From positions 13,529,214 through 13,593,213 of the forward strand of contig OZ025273.1 of the NCBI GenBank assembly GCA_964019165.1: a stretch of 64,000 nucleotides of DNA. The letters are read 5' to 3'. Shown in pieces: positions 38,201 through 51,385 of this stretch (position 1 is the first letter of the stretch; each line of letters starts with the position of its first letter). The notes under the pieces are model-generated. The model made no database searches. It was given only the letters and a program-made list of their open reading frames with translations, and was not told the origin of the DNA. This DNA comes from Mastigias papua (lineage: Eukaryota > Cnidaria > Scyphozoa > Rhizostomeae > Mastigiidae). Both the position numbers and the translations under genes were made by a program.

Positions 38201-41200
38201 GCCATCAGTTATGGCTTTGCTCCAAATTGCCTCACGGATTACTTTACTGGTATAAGCATCTTCGGTAAGATGGATTAGTTGAAAACTGCTACAAGCTTTT
38301 CCTTCATACGTGCTGCAATGCTTTCTTCGTCCTAAATAGATCAAAGGCTGCTTACAGGGCTTAAATGCCCTTGCAATTTGTCATCAGAATCTGCTGGGAA
38401 ATTTTCCATGTTTGTTTAGTCTCTCCCTTCATGTGTGGTTGGCAAGCAACAGTACACTGGTGCTCATGTCGGTCATATCTCGCGAACATAAAATTGCGGA
38501 CCAGATCACGAACACATCGATATCTAATACATTTCACAAGGTAGACATCCAGTGAATAAAGAATATTAAAAAATTTGTTGGATGATCTAGTATAGCATCA
38601 TATAATAGAGTCAAGTTTGAATCAGATCTAGCAGCTCACTTTAGGCCATGGGTTTATCACGGATTTATTACGACAGTGCACGATTGTGTTGATTTAATAC
38701 GAATTGACAAAGGTTAATATAACTCCAACCTTTACTTTGAGCCTCATCTACTTACTAGTGTTTGATGGTGAATCGAAGCTTGTAACAGCAGTGGCGTGGC
38801 GTCTGGGTATTCAAGGTATTCAGAGAACGCCCTACACTTTCCAGACAATAAAATAATCTGCATTATGTTACCATAACGATATTATGTCTCATAAGCTCAG
38901 TCATATGACAAATTTAACTACTTTTATCGTGCTCCTATTAATTCCTGTAATAGTCAAGCTATGTAAGTGTCGAGATGTGAATCGTTTGGAGCCAAGCAGA
39001 TTCGTGACCATAATGCAGACGGCAGAACGACTACTTCATCTTAAACAGAAATTCGTCACGAATACACAGTGAATACCCCGAAATTTTTTTCCGCCGATCA
39101 AAACGCTGCATTTCATGAATAATTTTTTCTATAATGAGGGAAAGCAATGACAAATTACGTTGAGACGAGGCCAGAGTCCAGCCTCATACTTCTTAAAGGG
39201 CACATAGAGGCTACCGACACATTGACTTAAGTATGTGGAGTGGCGGAGTTTTTTTATCGAATACGAAGTAAATACGATACGGAAATTTTTAATAGGAGAG
39301 TTGAAAGGCTCACTTTTTAGGAAGGAAATTCTGTTCAAACGTAAATTATGCCATGTGGTAGCAGCAGCAAGAAAGACAAGTGACAGGTAGGTAGCTCGTA
39401 AAAATTCAGTTGCACGTAGGCCAAGTTTCTCAATGTCTCATTTTCGCGGTGTTCGGGGGCCTATAACTGTTTTTAATTTCATGAATAATATAACGATGGA
39501 TATAAACAATTCCCGCTTATTTGTAAATTTATTCAAGGTTAATGCCTTGGACTTTTTCTGTTTCCATAATGCGGACTGTTAGATTTGCACGATACAAAGG
39601 TAGGCAGATTCATGTGATATTGTCCCTATCAACGTTCAAACTTATTAGTCATTGTCTGCTATTGTCCAGTTGCTATTGTAAAGAATGTTCTTTTGCTAAG
39701 GCTTAAAGAAAATTCTAGGCTTTGTTGTTATAGGCCCTGTTCACGATTTGCTGGATGGGTTTTACTTGAATATGGCGGAATCAGCGGTGGGTGATATTGT
39801 CACAGCGCTTATTCAAAAATGACTTTCACCATTATCATTTGCTGAGAGAATTTTTCATAGGGGTGTGGTGGGGGGGGGGCAAAGCCTTGGATTAACATCA
39901 CACTGCTTTGTAAGGGTGGCTTTATTTGCTATTTTAAGGATGCATGATTTGATAAGATTGAGTGGCTCACAGGGTCAGTTTGAAAGAACAGACTTTGCTA
40001 TGCTATGCTTTGCTATGTTTGTTGGATATTCATTTTCATGGTATTAAATGCCAAAGGACGTTAACTAACCATATCCAGGCACAGCCTATGATAGAATAAC
40101 CAATCGGAAAAGTTACGCTACACCACTGTGGTCCAGCGTGGATAAGATAACAAAGAGAGTCACCTATTTCGTTAGTAGAAAGATAAGCAATGTAACATCG
40201 AACTATCTGTAAAATTTAACAATCAAAGATCATATCCAGAGAGCAAGACATACATATGATTTGCAATTAGGCCAAATAAGCAATGTTGTGCCTCTTTTGT
40301 TAAGAGAGGACGACTTACAGGCTATATAAAGTATGCTCCCAAATGTCAATTTTCAATTGAGCAATGATGGGTGCAATGGGTCTGCCGTTTGGGTGGCAAG
40401 GCAATAATGGAAATGGGATGTTCGACATCAAAAAACTAGCTGCTGAGTTTTTAGCTTGTACAAATGGTTGATACAGTGACACAGGAAGGTGGTGTAGTGA
40501 AAGCTATTCTCTTATTGGAAACTTATTATGATGTTTTGAAAGACAGTCTAAATGTCGAGGAGAGGTCTCAAAAGCTCATAAACGCACGGTTAAAGAAGTT
40601 GATGTCAACTCGACTGCCAAATTGAGAATTTTGCTCACCACTTAAGAAGAATGAATCCCAGCTAATTTTCTCGATTATCGATAGGTCCGTAGTTATAGAC
40701 AAAGCAGTCAAACAGCGATGGTATCAATAAAAATGACTCGGATTGTGATGTAATTTCGTTTCTGTAATAAATTGCTTTACCACAACCTTACTTTAGACAA
40801 CAACAATGAGGGACCTCACGTGGTGAAACAAATTCTTGGAACTATCATTGAAAATTTGAACTGGAGACATCGTTGTTTGAACTCTGCGAAAACGTTTCAT
40901 CTTGACTGCTGTGAAATCAACAAATTAACAACCATTGAGAAAGGTGTTAATATGTTGGACAAACGGACCCAGACTATATATGAAAATAGAACTCTGTCTA
41001 GATCACTGCACTTCTTTACAGTGTGGCCACCAATGAAAGGAATGCTCATGACCAAATTTACTGCACGTAGTATTGTTAAGCTTGCTCCATTTTGACCTGT
41101 AGAATACGATATTCCAATGCAGTTGATAAGTTAGCACGTTTGTTACTTCTTCTACGCTTCTTGAATAAGACAATATGACAGACCTCTGAGCATACAGTCC

Positions 41201-41308
41201 TTGAAAAATTATGGACCAATGCAGTATTCCCCTGAACTGCACAGTAACTATAGAGTAGAATTAAATTCATGTGGAGCTCACGACATAAAGAAGCTATTCC
41301 TGATTTAC
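38201..41308. other. Intron 3 sequence with unassigned coding-like piece
   Basis: Mostly featureless. At 40363-40620 and 40770-41092 the plus strand is protein-like (GLPFGWQGNNGNGMFDIKKL; AILLLETYYDVLKDSLNVEE; ENLNWRHRCLNSAKTFHLDC) with breaks between frames. The family is not recognised. A G run lies at 39870-39879. Confidence 0.45.
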
Positions 41309-41477
41309 CTCACAAAAATTTTCAAAGAGTTTTTAACATCATGATGAGATCCAGTTTCCAATATCCTGGTAATACCGTCTGACTCTCCACTCCCATACGT
41401 AGAAAGATAGTGAAATGTTCTTTGAAAAGCCTCACGTTGAAACTCATGCTCATCAAATCCTGGCTGTGTCTTCTCAC
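41309..41477 (-). CDS. RNF213-like exon 3
   Basis: Acceptor ATTTCTTCAG, donor GTGAG|GTAAAT. It is 169 nt. It encodes EKTQPGFDEHEFQREAFQRT, then FHYLSTYGSG, matching 'EFQREAFQRPYQYL'-type sequence of RNF213. The preceding intron holds four Helitrons. Confidence 0.95.
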
Positions 41478-41967
41478 CTGAAGAAATCATATTACATATG
41501 AATTTTTTTATAAAGCACATTTGGATTTTGAGGAGGTTGAATGAATTGTTGTGGTAATGACAGAAACAATTGAGACAGTTTGTTACAAATGGAGGTGGCA
41601 GAACTTGTCTAACACTCAACAACTCCCAAATACCAAAAGATTGACATGGTTCAAAAACATAATTTACGGCTCAGAACTCGTATTTCAATCAACCTAATTA
41701 CCTGAATGAACATAATCGTTATGAAAATATATCATATACAAATACCACAAACGGCATCATTTGCTTCCCAACAAAACTCACTATACTATATCATGCAATG
41801 CCTCTGTAGTCATTGCTTCTTCTCAAACTAACACAGTCAATCACAATTAATCAGTTACACACCAAATTATGCTTTGGAATTGTGGGAAATGCTATTGCTG
41901 CAATATAAGACATACATTCCTGGTAACTGTCGAATTTCTAGGAGGATAATGGGATAATAGGATATAC
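41478..41967. other. Intron between exon 3 and Helitron 1
   Basis: AT-rich intron sequence. No feature seen. Confidence 0.6.
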
Positions 41968-42560
41968 TAGCTTACCACAGATAGCCCGCTAAACGCGGGC
42001 TCCCCTTATTCCAGTTCAAAAGTTGCAGATTAGCCTTGGAAAGACTAACGCTGTGCCGCCATACAAATGCATGGTCTACATTTTCGACGAGCTAGGGTGA
42101 AAAAAGCTCGCATAGGATCATGAGAAGGTGACATCATGGGCCTCTGTTATGGAGCACGTGACCTTCGGCCTTGCATTGTGCAAATCAAAGAAAATTGCAA
42201 GAAACAATTGTGCAAGAAATGCTCGGATACCTGCGCTAGGCTACGGGGCTTCTTGACTTTCAACCGTTTCCTGTACAGCCCCGTAGCTTAGCGCAGGTAT
42301 CCGAGCATTTCTTGCACAATTGTTTCTTGCAATTTTCTTCGATTTGCACAATGCAAGGCCGATGGTCACGTGCTCCATAACAGAGGCCCATGATGTCACC
42401 TTCTCGTGATCCTATTCGAGCTTTTTCCATCATTGCTCATCGAAAATATAGACCATGCATTTGTATGGGGGCACAGCGTTAGACCTTCCAAGGCTAATCT
42501 GCAACTTTTGAACTGGAATAAGGGGAGCCCGCGTTTAGCGGGCTATCTGTACTAAGCTAG
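41968..42560. repeat. 593-bp palindrome in Helitron 1
   Basis: A near-perfect inverted repeat with arms of about 283 bp around a 26-bp loop (42251-42276). Each end carries the Helitron 3' terminus (hairpin plus ACTAAG/CTAG). It would fold into a very long hairpin as single-stranded DNA or RNA. E-box-like CACGTG occurs in both arms. Confidence 0.95.
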
Positions 42561-44803
42561 TCTCCTATATATGAAATAAGCACATAGTTGTTCAAACTGT
42601 TCTTTACAATGAGACATTAGTGAACAACATCACGCATTGTCTCCTGCATATTTCAATTCTAACGTAGAGAGTGTTGTAAAATCTAGTGGTATAATTGCAA
42701 CAGCGTATAACATATACAACATAGCCCATCAATTGACAGGTATGACTATGACTATGATATAGTGGGTTATCACAAATCTTCTCCAAAGAGGTACACACTT
42801 AAGTCCGAGCGATACACCTATAATATGATAGCATCCAGTAACACTATGTTAACTGGTATATTAACTTTATTTAGCCATTGAATTAGGTTGTATAGAATTC
42901 TGATACCTCAGAGGACTCCATAGTCTTACTTCAAAAAAAATAAAAGAATACTGCTATGTATAGGTAACATGCTATACACTATAAACCATCAACTCGGGGT
43001 TTCAAACAATAACAGTACCTGGGATAGGAGGTGATGGCAGGGGCTTCAGAATCAAGTCTACACAATAGGAATGATCATACTATCTAGTAGTATGTACTCC
43101 CTTAAAACTATATGATCATGTACAGAATGATCTTTGGAATCATTAATGGCATTTATAACAATTGATCTTAGACAGGAGTGCAACTGTTTTTACGCAAAGA
43201 CGCATTTCATAGTGACAAGAACTATGAAAGTGTTATAAATAAAGAGTACAGGGATTCAGCTGGAAACTGTACTGGGAATAAGGATGGCATCAGCTACAGG
43301 GACTGAGAGTAATATGAGACGCCCCTCACGTTTGTCAAGGGAGTGTACGCTATAGTTTCCTCAAAATAATGCAAGGAAACGACATGGAAAGAGATGTATC
43401 AAACTTCAATAATCCACAAAATAAATTGGATGACGTGCTAGCTTTAGCCTGCAATAACTGTGTTGCAGAAATAAAGAGTCATGTATAGGTTACAAATAAC
43501 ATCTCAACTGTAAACAATGTCCGAGTGGCCTAGCATAGAGACATCTTTTCCTCCAGCTGACAAGTGTAAGCAAGACGTAACTAGCATGCTAAAAATCCTA
43601 GCAATTATCAATTATTCCCGTAGGTTCTGCCAAACAACTTCCAGAACTCTCTGCAGTCACAATTCTATAATGTAGTTGTTCGGAAACAAAGGATTTAATG
43701 TATCTGCAATCGTGAGATGAACTTGGGAATCCCCACGCATATCTCCTTAGAAACTACAACAGAATAAAGATTGAGGGATAGCAAAACGCTATATGGCTAA
43801 AACCCAAGAAACTTAGCAAGTAAAGTACAAAATATTCAGGCATCTTGTAAACGAATGTATAACGTAGTTTCCGAGTAATCACACTTAACATGAAAGACGA
43901 AGAACAGTCCCTCTATTGTTTAAACTACAAGGGGGCCTACAAACCCCTCAGAGTTATAGTTGAGAACACAACGAAAAACCTCATACAAAAAAGCGAATAA
44001 AAAACTAAAGAAATAAGATAAAACACTTTCAGCACTCTACTGGTCAATATTTTATTACGGCTTACATTATTCTCCTCAAAATAAAACTGGAACTTCACCT
44101 CAAGCATAAACAACCAAAACTGGAATCTTCCCGAATGTTATTCCATGTCAGGCAAGAAAGAGTAAAAAATAAGCGAAATACACAGCAATAAACCACAAAA
44201 TACAACATGAAATATCTTCTACATAGGTTTGTTACAACATACGGCAAAAGCACTATGATGTAGCAGAGAGAATTGACCTGATCGGAAGATCTTTCATGGT
44301 GATATCACCCTCGAGCAAAAGTATCACAATCTCGCTGAGAACATGGACATACTGTATGTAGCTTAAAATGGAAGAAAAACACTGATAATCAGCGAAGTAG
44401 CTACAGGCAAGCAACAACAAACCTTTCGAATGAAAACAGCCACTCAACTGCTACAGATAGAACGAAATTTTCCACGAATTCCAACAACATCCTCTACAAG
44501 TGCGATCTCACGTTGTAATGAGAGCAGGTTATGGTTGCGGACGAAAACAATGAAGAACAAAAGACGACACACAAAGCCGAAAAAATTTCCAGATAGAAAG
44601 TGGAATATCTCAGTGAAGAAAAATATTAAAAATGAAGCAAAACGTAATAGTGGCAGTCAGACCTGGCGGAAACCAATGGCCAAGTTTGGGGGCAATGCGA
44701 CCAAGATCCTAGGAGGAGTTCGTATTACCCAGTGGGTGACGGTCCTTTTGATGTAAACAATAGGCGAGCTCATTTGCATTTTAGGGATCTTAGTATATAG
44801 AGA
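41968..44803 (-). mobile_element. Non-autonomous Helitron 1
   Basis: Minus strand: begins TCTCTATATACTAAGAT (44803-44787) and ends ...GTAAGCTAG (CTAG, 41971-41968) after a perfect 7-bp hairpin (AGCCCGC/GCGGGCT, 42002-41984). TC at the start, hairpin plus CTRR at the end, and insertion between A and T are the Helitron hallmarks; the 3' flank is T (a41967 on plus). It is 2,836 bp and has no Rep/helicase. Its 5' portion differs from the other three copies beyond the first 23 bases. Its 5' end touches Helitron 2's CTAG. Confidence 0.85.
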
Positions 44804-45328
44804 CTAGCTTAGTACTGATAGCCCGCTAAACGCGTGCTCCCCTTACCCCAGTTCAAAAGTTGTAGATTAGCCTTGGAAAGACTAACGCTGTGCCCCCATA
44901 GAAGCTGCATGGTCTACATTTTAGATGAGGAAGGATCAAAACAGCTCGCATTGGATCACGAGGTGACATCATTGGCCTCTGTTATGGAGCAAATTACTTT
45001 CAGTCTTGCATTGTGTAAATCGAAGAAAATTGCAAGAAAAATTTGTGCCAGAAATGCTCGGATACCTGCGCTAGGCTACTGGGCTTCTCGAATTTCAACC
45101 TTTTCCTGTACAGCTACACAATGCAAGACTGACAGTAATGTGCTCCATAACAGAGGCCAATGATGTCACCTCGTGATCCAATGCGAGCTGCTATGATCCT
45201 TCCTCATCTAAAATGTAGACCATGCAGCTTCTATGGGGGCACAGCGTTAGTCTTTCCAAGGCTACTCTACAACTTTTGAACTGGGGTAAGGGGAGCACGC
45301 GTTTAGCGGGCTATCAGTGCTAAGCTAG
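44804..45328. repeat. Palindrome in Helitron 2, shortened
   Basis: Same palindrome as in Helitron 1, but the inner part of the right arm is deleted: the sequence goes from the loop directly to acacaatgcaagac. It is 525 bp. The outer arm pairing is intact. Confidence 0.9.
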
Positions 45329-47563
45329 TCTCCTGTATATGACATAAGCACATAATTGCTCAAACTGTTCTCCACATAAGACATTAGTGAAGAACGTCAC
45401 ATATTGTCTCCTGCATACTACAAGTTTAACGTAGATAGTGTTGTAAAATCTAGTAGTATAACTGTAACAGTGCATAACATATACAATATAGACCATCAAT
45501 TGACAGGAATGACCACGGCTCTGACCTAGTGGGTGATCACGGATCTTCTCCACACAGTTACACATTTAACTCTGAGCCATAACCTTGTAATATGGTTGCA
45601 TCCAGTAATCCTATGGTAACTGGTATATTAGCTTTCTTTAGCCATTAAATTAGCTTGTATCGAATTATAATAGCTCAGAGGACTCCATAGTGTTACTTCA
45701 TAAAAATAAAAGAACATGCTATACAATATTAATCTTCAAATCGGGTGTCGAGTAATTACAGTATTTGGGGTGGGGGGAGTTGATGGTAAGGGGGCTGGGA
45801 AAACTCAAGTTTACACAATAGATATGATCATGCTATCTAATAGTAAGTAATCCCTTTAAACTGAATCATCATTTACAGAATGATCTATGGAAATCATTAA
45901 TGGAATTTATTGCAACTGTTTTGCAGCAAAGAAACATTCAGGATACAGGAACCCCTAATTTGACTCCTCAAAAGTTACACTACGATCCATAGTGAAAAGA
46001 ACTACAAAGTGCTGTAAATAAAGAGTACTGGGATTCAGCTACAAACTTTACTGGAAGTAAGTAAGGCATCAGCTACGGGGACTGAGAGTAATATGAAACG
46101 CCCCTCAAGATTTTGGAGAGAATGCACACGAGACTTTACTCAACTAATGCAAGAAAAGGAAACAGAAACAGAGTATAAAACTGCAATAATCCACAGGCTA
46201 AATTTGATAACATCCTAGCTCTAGCCTAAAATAACTGTGTTGCAAACATAAAGAGCTATGTAGAAGTTACAAACAACATCTCAACTTAGACCTGTCTCAA
46301 CTGTAAACAATGTCAGAGTGGCCTAGCATAGCTGAAAGTAAACAGCACGCTAAAAATCCTAGTAATTATTAAATACTCCTGTAGGAATCTGCGGAATAAC
46401 TTCCAGAACCTCTGCTGTCACAAATCTATAATGTAGTTGTTCGGAAACAAAGGATCGAGTGTATCTGCGATTGTGAGATGATCTTGGGAATCCCCTTGAG
46501 TGTTTACTGACAAACTACACCAGAATGAAGATTGAAGGATACCAACACGCTGTATGGCTAACACTGAAGAAACTTAGCAAGTCATGTAGTTTGCTTGTAA
46601 TCACACTTGACATGAAAGATGAACAACAGCCTCTTCATTGCTTAAAGGATAAGGGGGGGGGCTACAAACCTCTCAGAGTTATAATAGATACCACAACGAA
46701 CAACCTCATACAGGAAAAACACGGAAAAACTTTGGAAGGTAGAAACAACAATTTCAGTACGCTTCAGGTTGATATTTTATCACGCCTTACTTTATTTTCC
46801 TCAAAACAAAACTGGGACTTCACATCATGCAATAACAACCCAAACTGAAACCTTCCCGACTGTTATCCCATGTCAGGTAAAAAAGCGTAAGAAATAAGCG
46901 AAATACAACATGAAAATATCTTCTGTATGGTTTATCACAACTTACCGGCAAAAGCACTATGGTTTAGCAGAGAGAATCAAACAGCTAGGGAAGATCTGTC
47001 ATGGCGATATCACCCTCAAAATGTAGGATTCCTTGGCAAATGAACTCAAGCGAAAACATCAGTAAACTGGAAGCAGAACGACGACATTCTCCTCCAAGTC
47101 ACACGGTAAATATATGGTAGTAATTGTTTGCAACTGTAGAATACGGATGAAATGGACAAAGGAAATACAGGAAATCTTAAATCAACCCATTTCAGGAAAG
47201 AAGAGTATGCTTACCAGAAAGAACAGCAACCAAAGTCTCCTCGCAATAACACATACAGCTACTTAGTCCTACAGGACCGCTCGCAGAACTGACAACACGT
47301 GGTCCAGCAGGGAGGAGCAACAGTATTGCTATGAATGGCCATGGGAAGAAAGTTGAATAACTCAGCGAAAAAAATGATAAAAATCATATCTCTTCTTACG
47401 TAAGTAGTAGACCCAAATGGCTACGCTTGGCAGAAACCTGGGGGCCATTGGACGAATACCCTGGGAGGAGATCGTGTGCGCGTAATCAGGTCACGTGGTA
47501 CAATTTAGAGCAATCTGATTGGTCTGGCATAAATTATCATATAGGGATCTTAGTATATAGAGA
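44804..47563 (-). mobile_element. Non-autonomous Helitron 2
   Basis: Minus strand: starts TCTCTATATACTAAGATCC at 47563 and ends ...TCAGTACTAAGCTAG at 44804. It is 2,760 bp and abuts Helitron 1 and Helitron 3 with no base in between. The body is closely similar to Helitron 4. It contains a conserved signal-peptide-like segment at 47360-47210. Confidence 0.88.
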
Positions 47564-47880
47564 CTAGCTTAGTACTGATAGCCCGCTACACGCGGGATTC
47601 CCTAGCCCCAGTTCAAAAGTTGCATATTAGCCTTGGAAAGACTAACGCTGTGCCCCCATGAAAGTTGCTTGGTCTGGTCGCATAGGATCACAAGAAGGTG
47701 ACGTCATGGGCCTCTGCGATGGAGCACGTGACTTTTGGCCTTGCATTGTGCAAATCGAAGAAAATTGCGAGACAAAATTGTGCAAAACATGCTCGGATAC
47801 CTGCGCTAGGCTACGGGGCAGTAAAGGGAAAGGAAGAAAATCAAGAAGCCCCGTAGCCTAGCGCAGGTATCCGAGCATTG
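47564..47880. repeat. Palindrome in Helitron 3, right arm truncated
   Basis: The full left arm and only the innermost ~40 bp of the right arm (ccccgtagcctagcgcaggtatccgagcatt) remain. Confidence 0.9.
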
Positions 47881-49784
47881 CTATCTAGTACTAATTCATC
47901 CCTAAACAAACTATAATATCATATGCAGAATGATCTATGGAAGTCAGTAATTCTTTGAAATGAGTAATAATATATATCCTGTATCATCAACTCAGATGTC
48001 AAACAAAGGCATTACCTCAGTGGGGGCAAGGGGCTTCATACATTAAGTCTAGGAAATAAAAGTGATGGTCATATCTAGTACTAATTCATCCCTTAAGAGT
48101 ATATCATCACGTGCAGAATGATCTATGGAATTCGGTAATGGCATTTATAACAAATGATCTCAGAAAGAAGGGGAACTGTGTCCCAACAGAAGAACATTCA
48201 GTATAGTGGAACCCCTTAAAATTGACTTGACCAGAATAACTCTACCATCTATAGTGGAAATAACTATGTTCAAAGCCTACTGTAAATACAGTGAAAACAA
48301 AATAAACAAGAGTTACTGAGCTGAGAATAAAGTTGGTAACATCTTAGTGTTTGCCTGTAAAACGTGTATGATAAAATCAAGGAGTATATTCGACTGTAAG
48401 GGCAATATCTCAAATGTAAGCAAAGTGCCCAAACTCTTGAGACATCCTAACATCCAACTCACATGCATATACTAAGAATCAAGAGCAAGCTAAAAGCTCT
48501 TAGTACGTCAGCATATATTGCATTAAATACTTCCTCAATATCATAACCATACTTCTGCAGTAACAAAACGGTAATTTAGAACAGAAAATCAAGCGAAGCT
48601 GAGGGGAACTGCCGTGAGCTTATTGCCCCTGAAGCAAAGGTATGGAATGGAATCACCCTCAAAAGACCGCAATTAAATCCAAAACAAAGGACAACAGGTA
48701 TCTGCGATCGTGAGATGAACTTGGGAATCCCCTCGCATTTCACAGTACACACTACGACAAAGGTACAGAGTGAAAGTAAAAACTGCAGAATTAGGGTAAC
48801 CAAATTCTGCAATAGCCCTATACATACTTCAGTGAAAGCATTCCACATACCAAGACTTTATCCCCAACCACAACCGTATCCTATGTCATTCATACATGTG
48901 GTAAAAGCAATGGATAAATTCCAAACTAGCAAGGAATACAACAGTAAACATACCATAATCATTTCATCACAATGTAGTAAGAAACGTAGGATACCTTAGC
49001 GAATGAAATCAAACGAAAAAGCATTAAACTGGAGGCAGAGCAACGAAATTCTCCTCCAAGTCACACGACAACTATACGGTAGTCCTAATCAAAACCTTGC
49101 CAACTGAAAACAGCAAGCACGGACGGCATTCCATGTCATCTAAATAGGCATGAAAAGCAAACAACCTGCCATAATCTAGCACCGATTACAAAGTCAAACA
49201 TATGTTGAATATCTTTTCACAATTTAGAAGGAAAAGAACGGTGATTTAGTACACAGAATCGAACAACTTTGAGAAGAACTGTCATGGCGGTAATTCACTC
49301 GAGGGAAGGTGGCTGAATCTCGTTGAAAGATATGGAAATAAATGGCTGCCAACAGTAGAATACAGATGAAATGGACAAAGGACATACAGGAATTCTTAAC
49401 TCAAACCATTTCAGGAAAATAGAGCTGGTTTACCTGGAAGAACTGCAACCAAAGTCTCCTCGCGGTAACACACACAGTTACTTAGTCCTACTGGACCGCT
49501 CGCAAAACTGACAACACGAGGTCCAGCAGGGAGGAGCAACAGTATTGCTGTGAGTGGAGATGGGAAGAAAGTTGACTAACTCGGCGAAAAAAAATTATAA
49601 AAATCATATCTCTTCTTATGTCAGTGGTAGACCCAAATGGCTACCCTCAACAGAAATTTTGGGGGCCATGGGACAAATACCCTGGGAGGAGATCGTGTAG
49701 GCGGAATCAGGTCACGTGGTACAAATCTGAGCAATCTGGTTGGTTTGGCATAAATTATCATATAGGCATCTTAGTATATAGAGA
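47564..49784 (-). mobile_element. Non-autonomous Helitron 3
   Basis: Minus strand: starts TCTCTATATACTAAGATGC at 49784, preceded by A, and ends with CTAG at 47564. It is 2,221 bp. The palindrome lost its outer right arm at about 47880. The body has a partial internal duplication (47884-47960 resembles 48074-48150). Confidence 0.88.
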
Positions 49785-50788
49785 TCTTCGCAGTAAGTCT
49801 TCGCTTTCATTCCTCCCTATTTCTATATTTAATCAAAAGTTTCATGTGCCTTTTGAGATCCATTTCACCTCTGTAAGGTAATGAGACAATACCAACGTAG
49901 TCTTAACTTGGTATATTTAATTTATATTGCTTATTCTAAAAGACCAATGATGATGTTCCGATGGCACGAAAGACAGCACACTATTGAACATTTGGCATAC
50001 ACAAGCTGGCTTAGCTATTATGCAACTATCACAGTCTCTGGGTAAAGAGGGAGAAACATATCAATACCAAAGTATCATATAAGAGAGAGATGGACATAGT
50101 ATAACGGAAAATGGAAGAAGTGATGTGAAGTAGATGCTTTCATAGTGAAATATGATCAGATGACAAAGATGAGGGAAAGGATAATGATTGATCAAACAAG
50201 ATTAAGAGAGAGTTGAGAATAAGGACAGAACACCACACAGGCACAAGATAATGGGATAAGAGAGAGGGAAGGAGAGGGGATAAATTGGACCGGAAGAACA
50301 GAGGAAGGACAAACATAATAGGTACTTGATGCAAATTATGCACACATCGACATTGAACTTTAGAGCTCAACTACCCCATATAACCTAATGGGGCATAACA
50401 ACTGATACGTCCAATCATGCAACACACTATGATACACAGAAGTATAGGGAATACAGTAGTTAAAGGCATGGAATTTGGAAAAGATGAAAATGACGGTAGG
50501 AATTCGACACAACTAATGATACGCCCGGTTTAATGTTGACTGGAGCTTCTCAAAAGCCCAAAGCAGAGAGAGGTGAAAGAGGATTGTGTGCTAGCACAGC
50601 TGTTGATGAGGCAGTATGCCCTAACCACCATTGTAAGTTGTTGTTTCAAGACGCTTCCTAGAGGGCAATCATCAACTATGTTTTAATAGCTATTTCATCC
50701 ACACCTCTCTGACTGGTGTCCTCAGTTCATTGTTTATGGCCGTTATAGTGATTAAACAAGGTAGCTAATGAGGAGTTTATTTCAGCAA
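49785..50788. other. Intron between Helitron 3 and Helitron 4
   Basis: Host intron sequence separating the tandem from Helitron 4. No feature recognised. Confidence 0.6.
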
Positions 50789-51385
50789 CTAGCTTAGTAC
50801 TGGTAGCCCGCTAAACGCATGCTCCCCTTACCCCAGTTCAAAAGTTGCAGATTAGCCTTGGAAAGACTAACGCTGTGTCCTCATAACAGCTGCATGGTCT
50901 ACATTTTCGATGAGCAAGGATCCAAAAAGCTCGCATAGGATCACGAGAAGGTGACATCATGGGCTTCTGTTATGGACCACATGACCATCGGCCTTGCATT
51001 GTGCAAATCGAAGAAAATTGCAAGAAAACATTTTGCCAGAAATGCTCGGATACCTGCGAGGGGCTACGGTGCTGTGCAGACAAAGGATGAAAGTCAAGAC
51101 TCCCCGTAGCCTAGCGCAGGTATCCTAGCATTTGTTGCATAAATTCTTCTGGTAATTTTCCGCGATGTACAAAATGCACGGCCAAAAGTACCGTGCTCCA
51201 TGACCGAGATCCTTAATGTCACCTTCTCTTGATCCTATCCGAGCTTTTTGGACTTTTGCTCCTCAAACATGCAGACCAAGCAGCTTTTCTGGGGGCACAG
51301 CGTTAGTTTTTCCAGGGCTAACCTGTAACCTTTCGAACTGGGGATAGGGGAGAACGCCTTAAGCGGGCTTTCAGTATTGAGCTAG
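50789..51385. repeat. 597-bp palindrome in Helitron 4
   Basis: Full-length but more diverged version of the Helitron 1 palindrome, with both CTAG-type ends present. Confidence 0.93.

Noticed and set aside
41968..42560. The palindromes as independent MITEs
   Set aside because: Each sits exactly at the 3' terminus of a longer unit with Helitron 5' (TC) and 3' (hairpin, CTAG) ends and A|T flanks, so they are part of Helitrons. An independent origin before capture remains possible.
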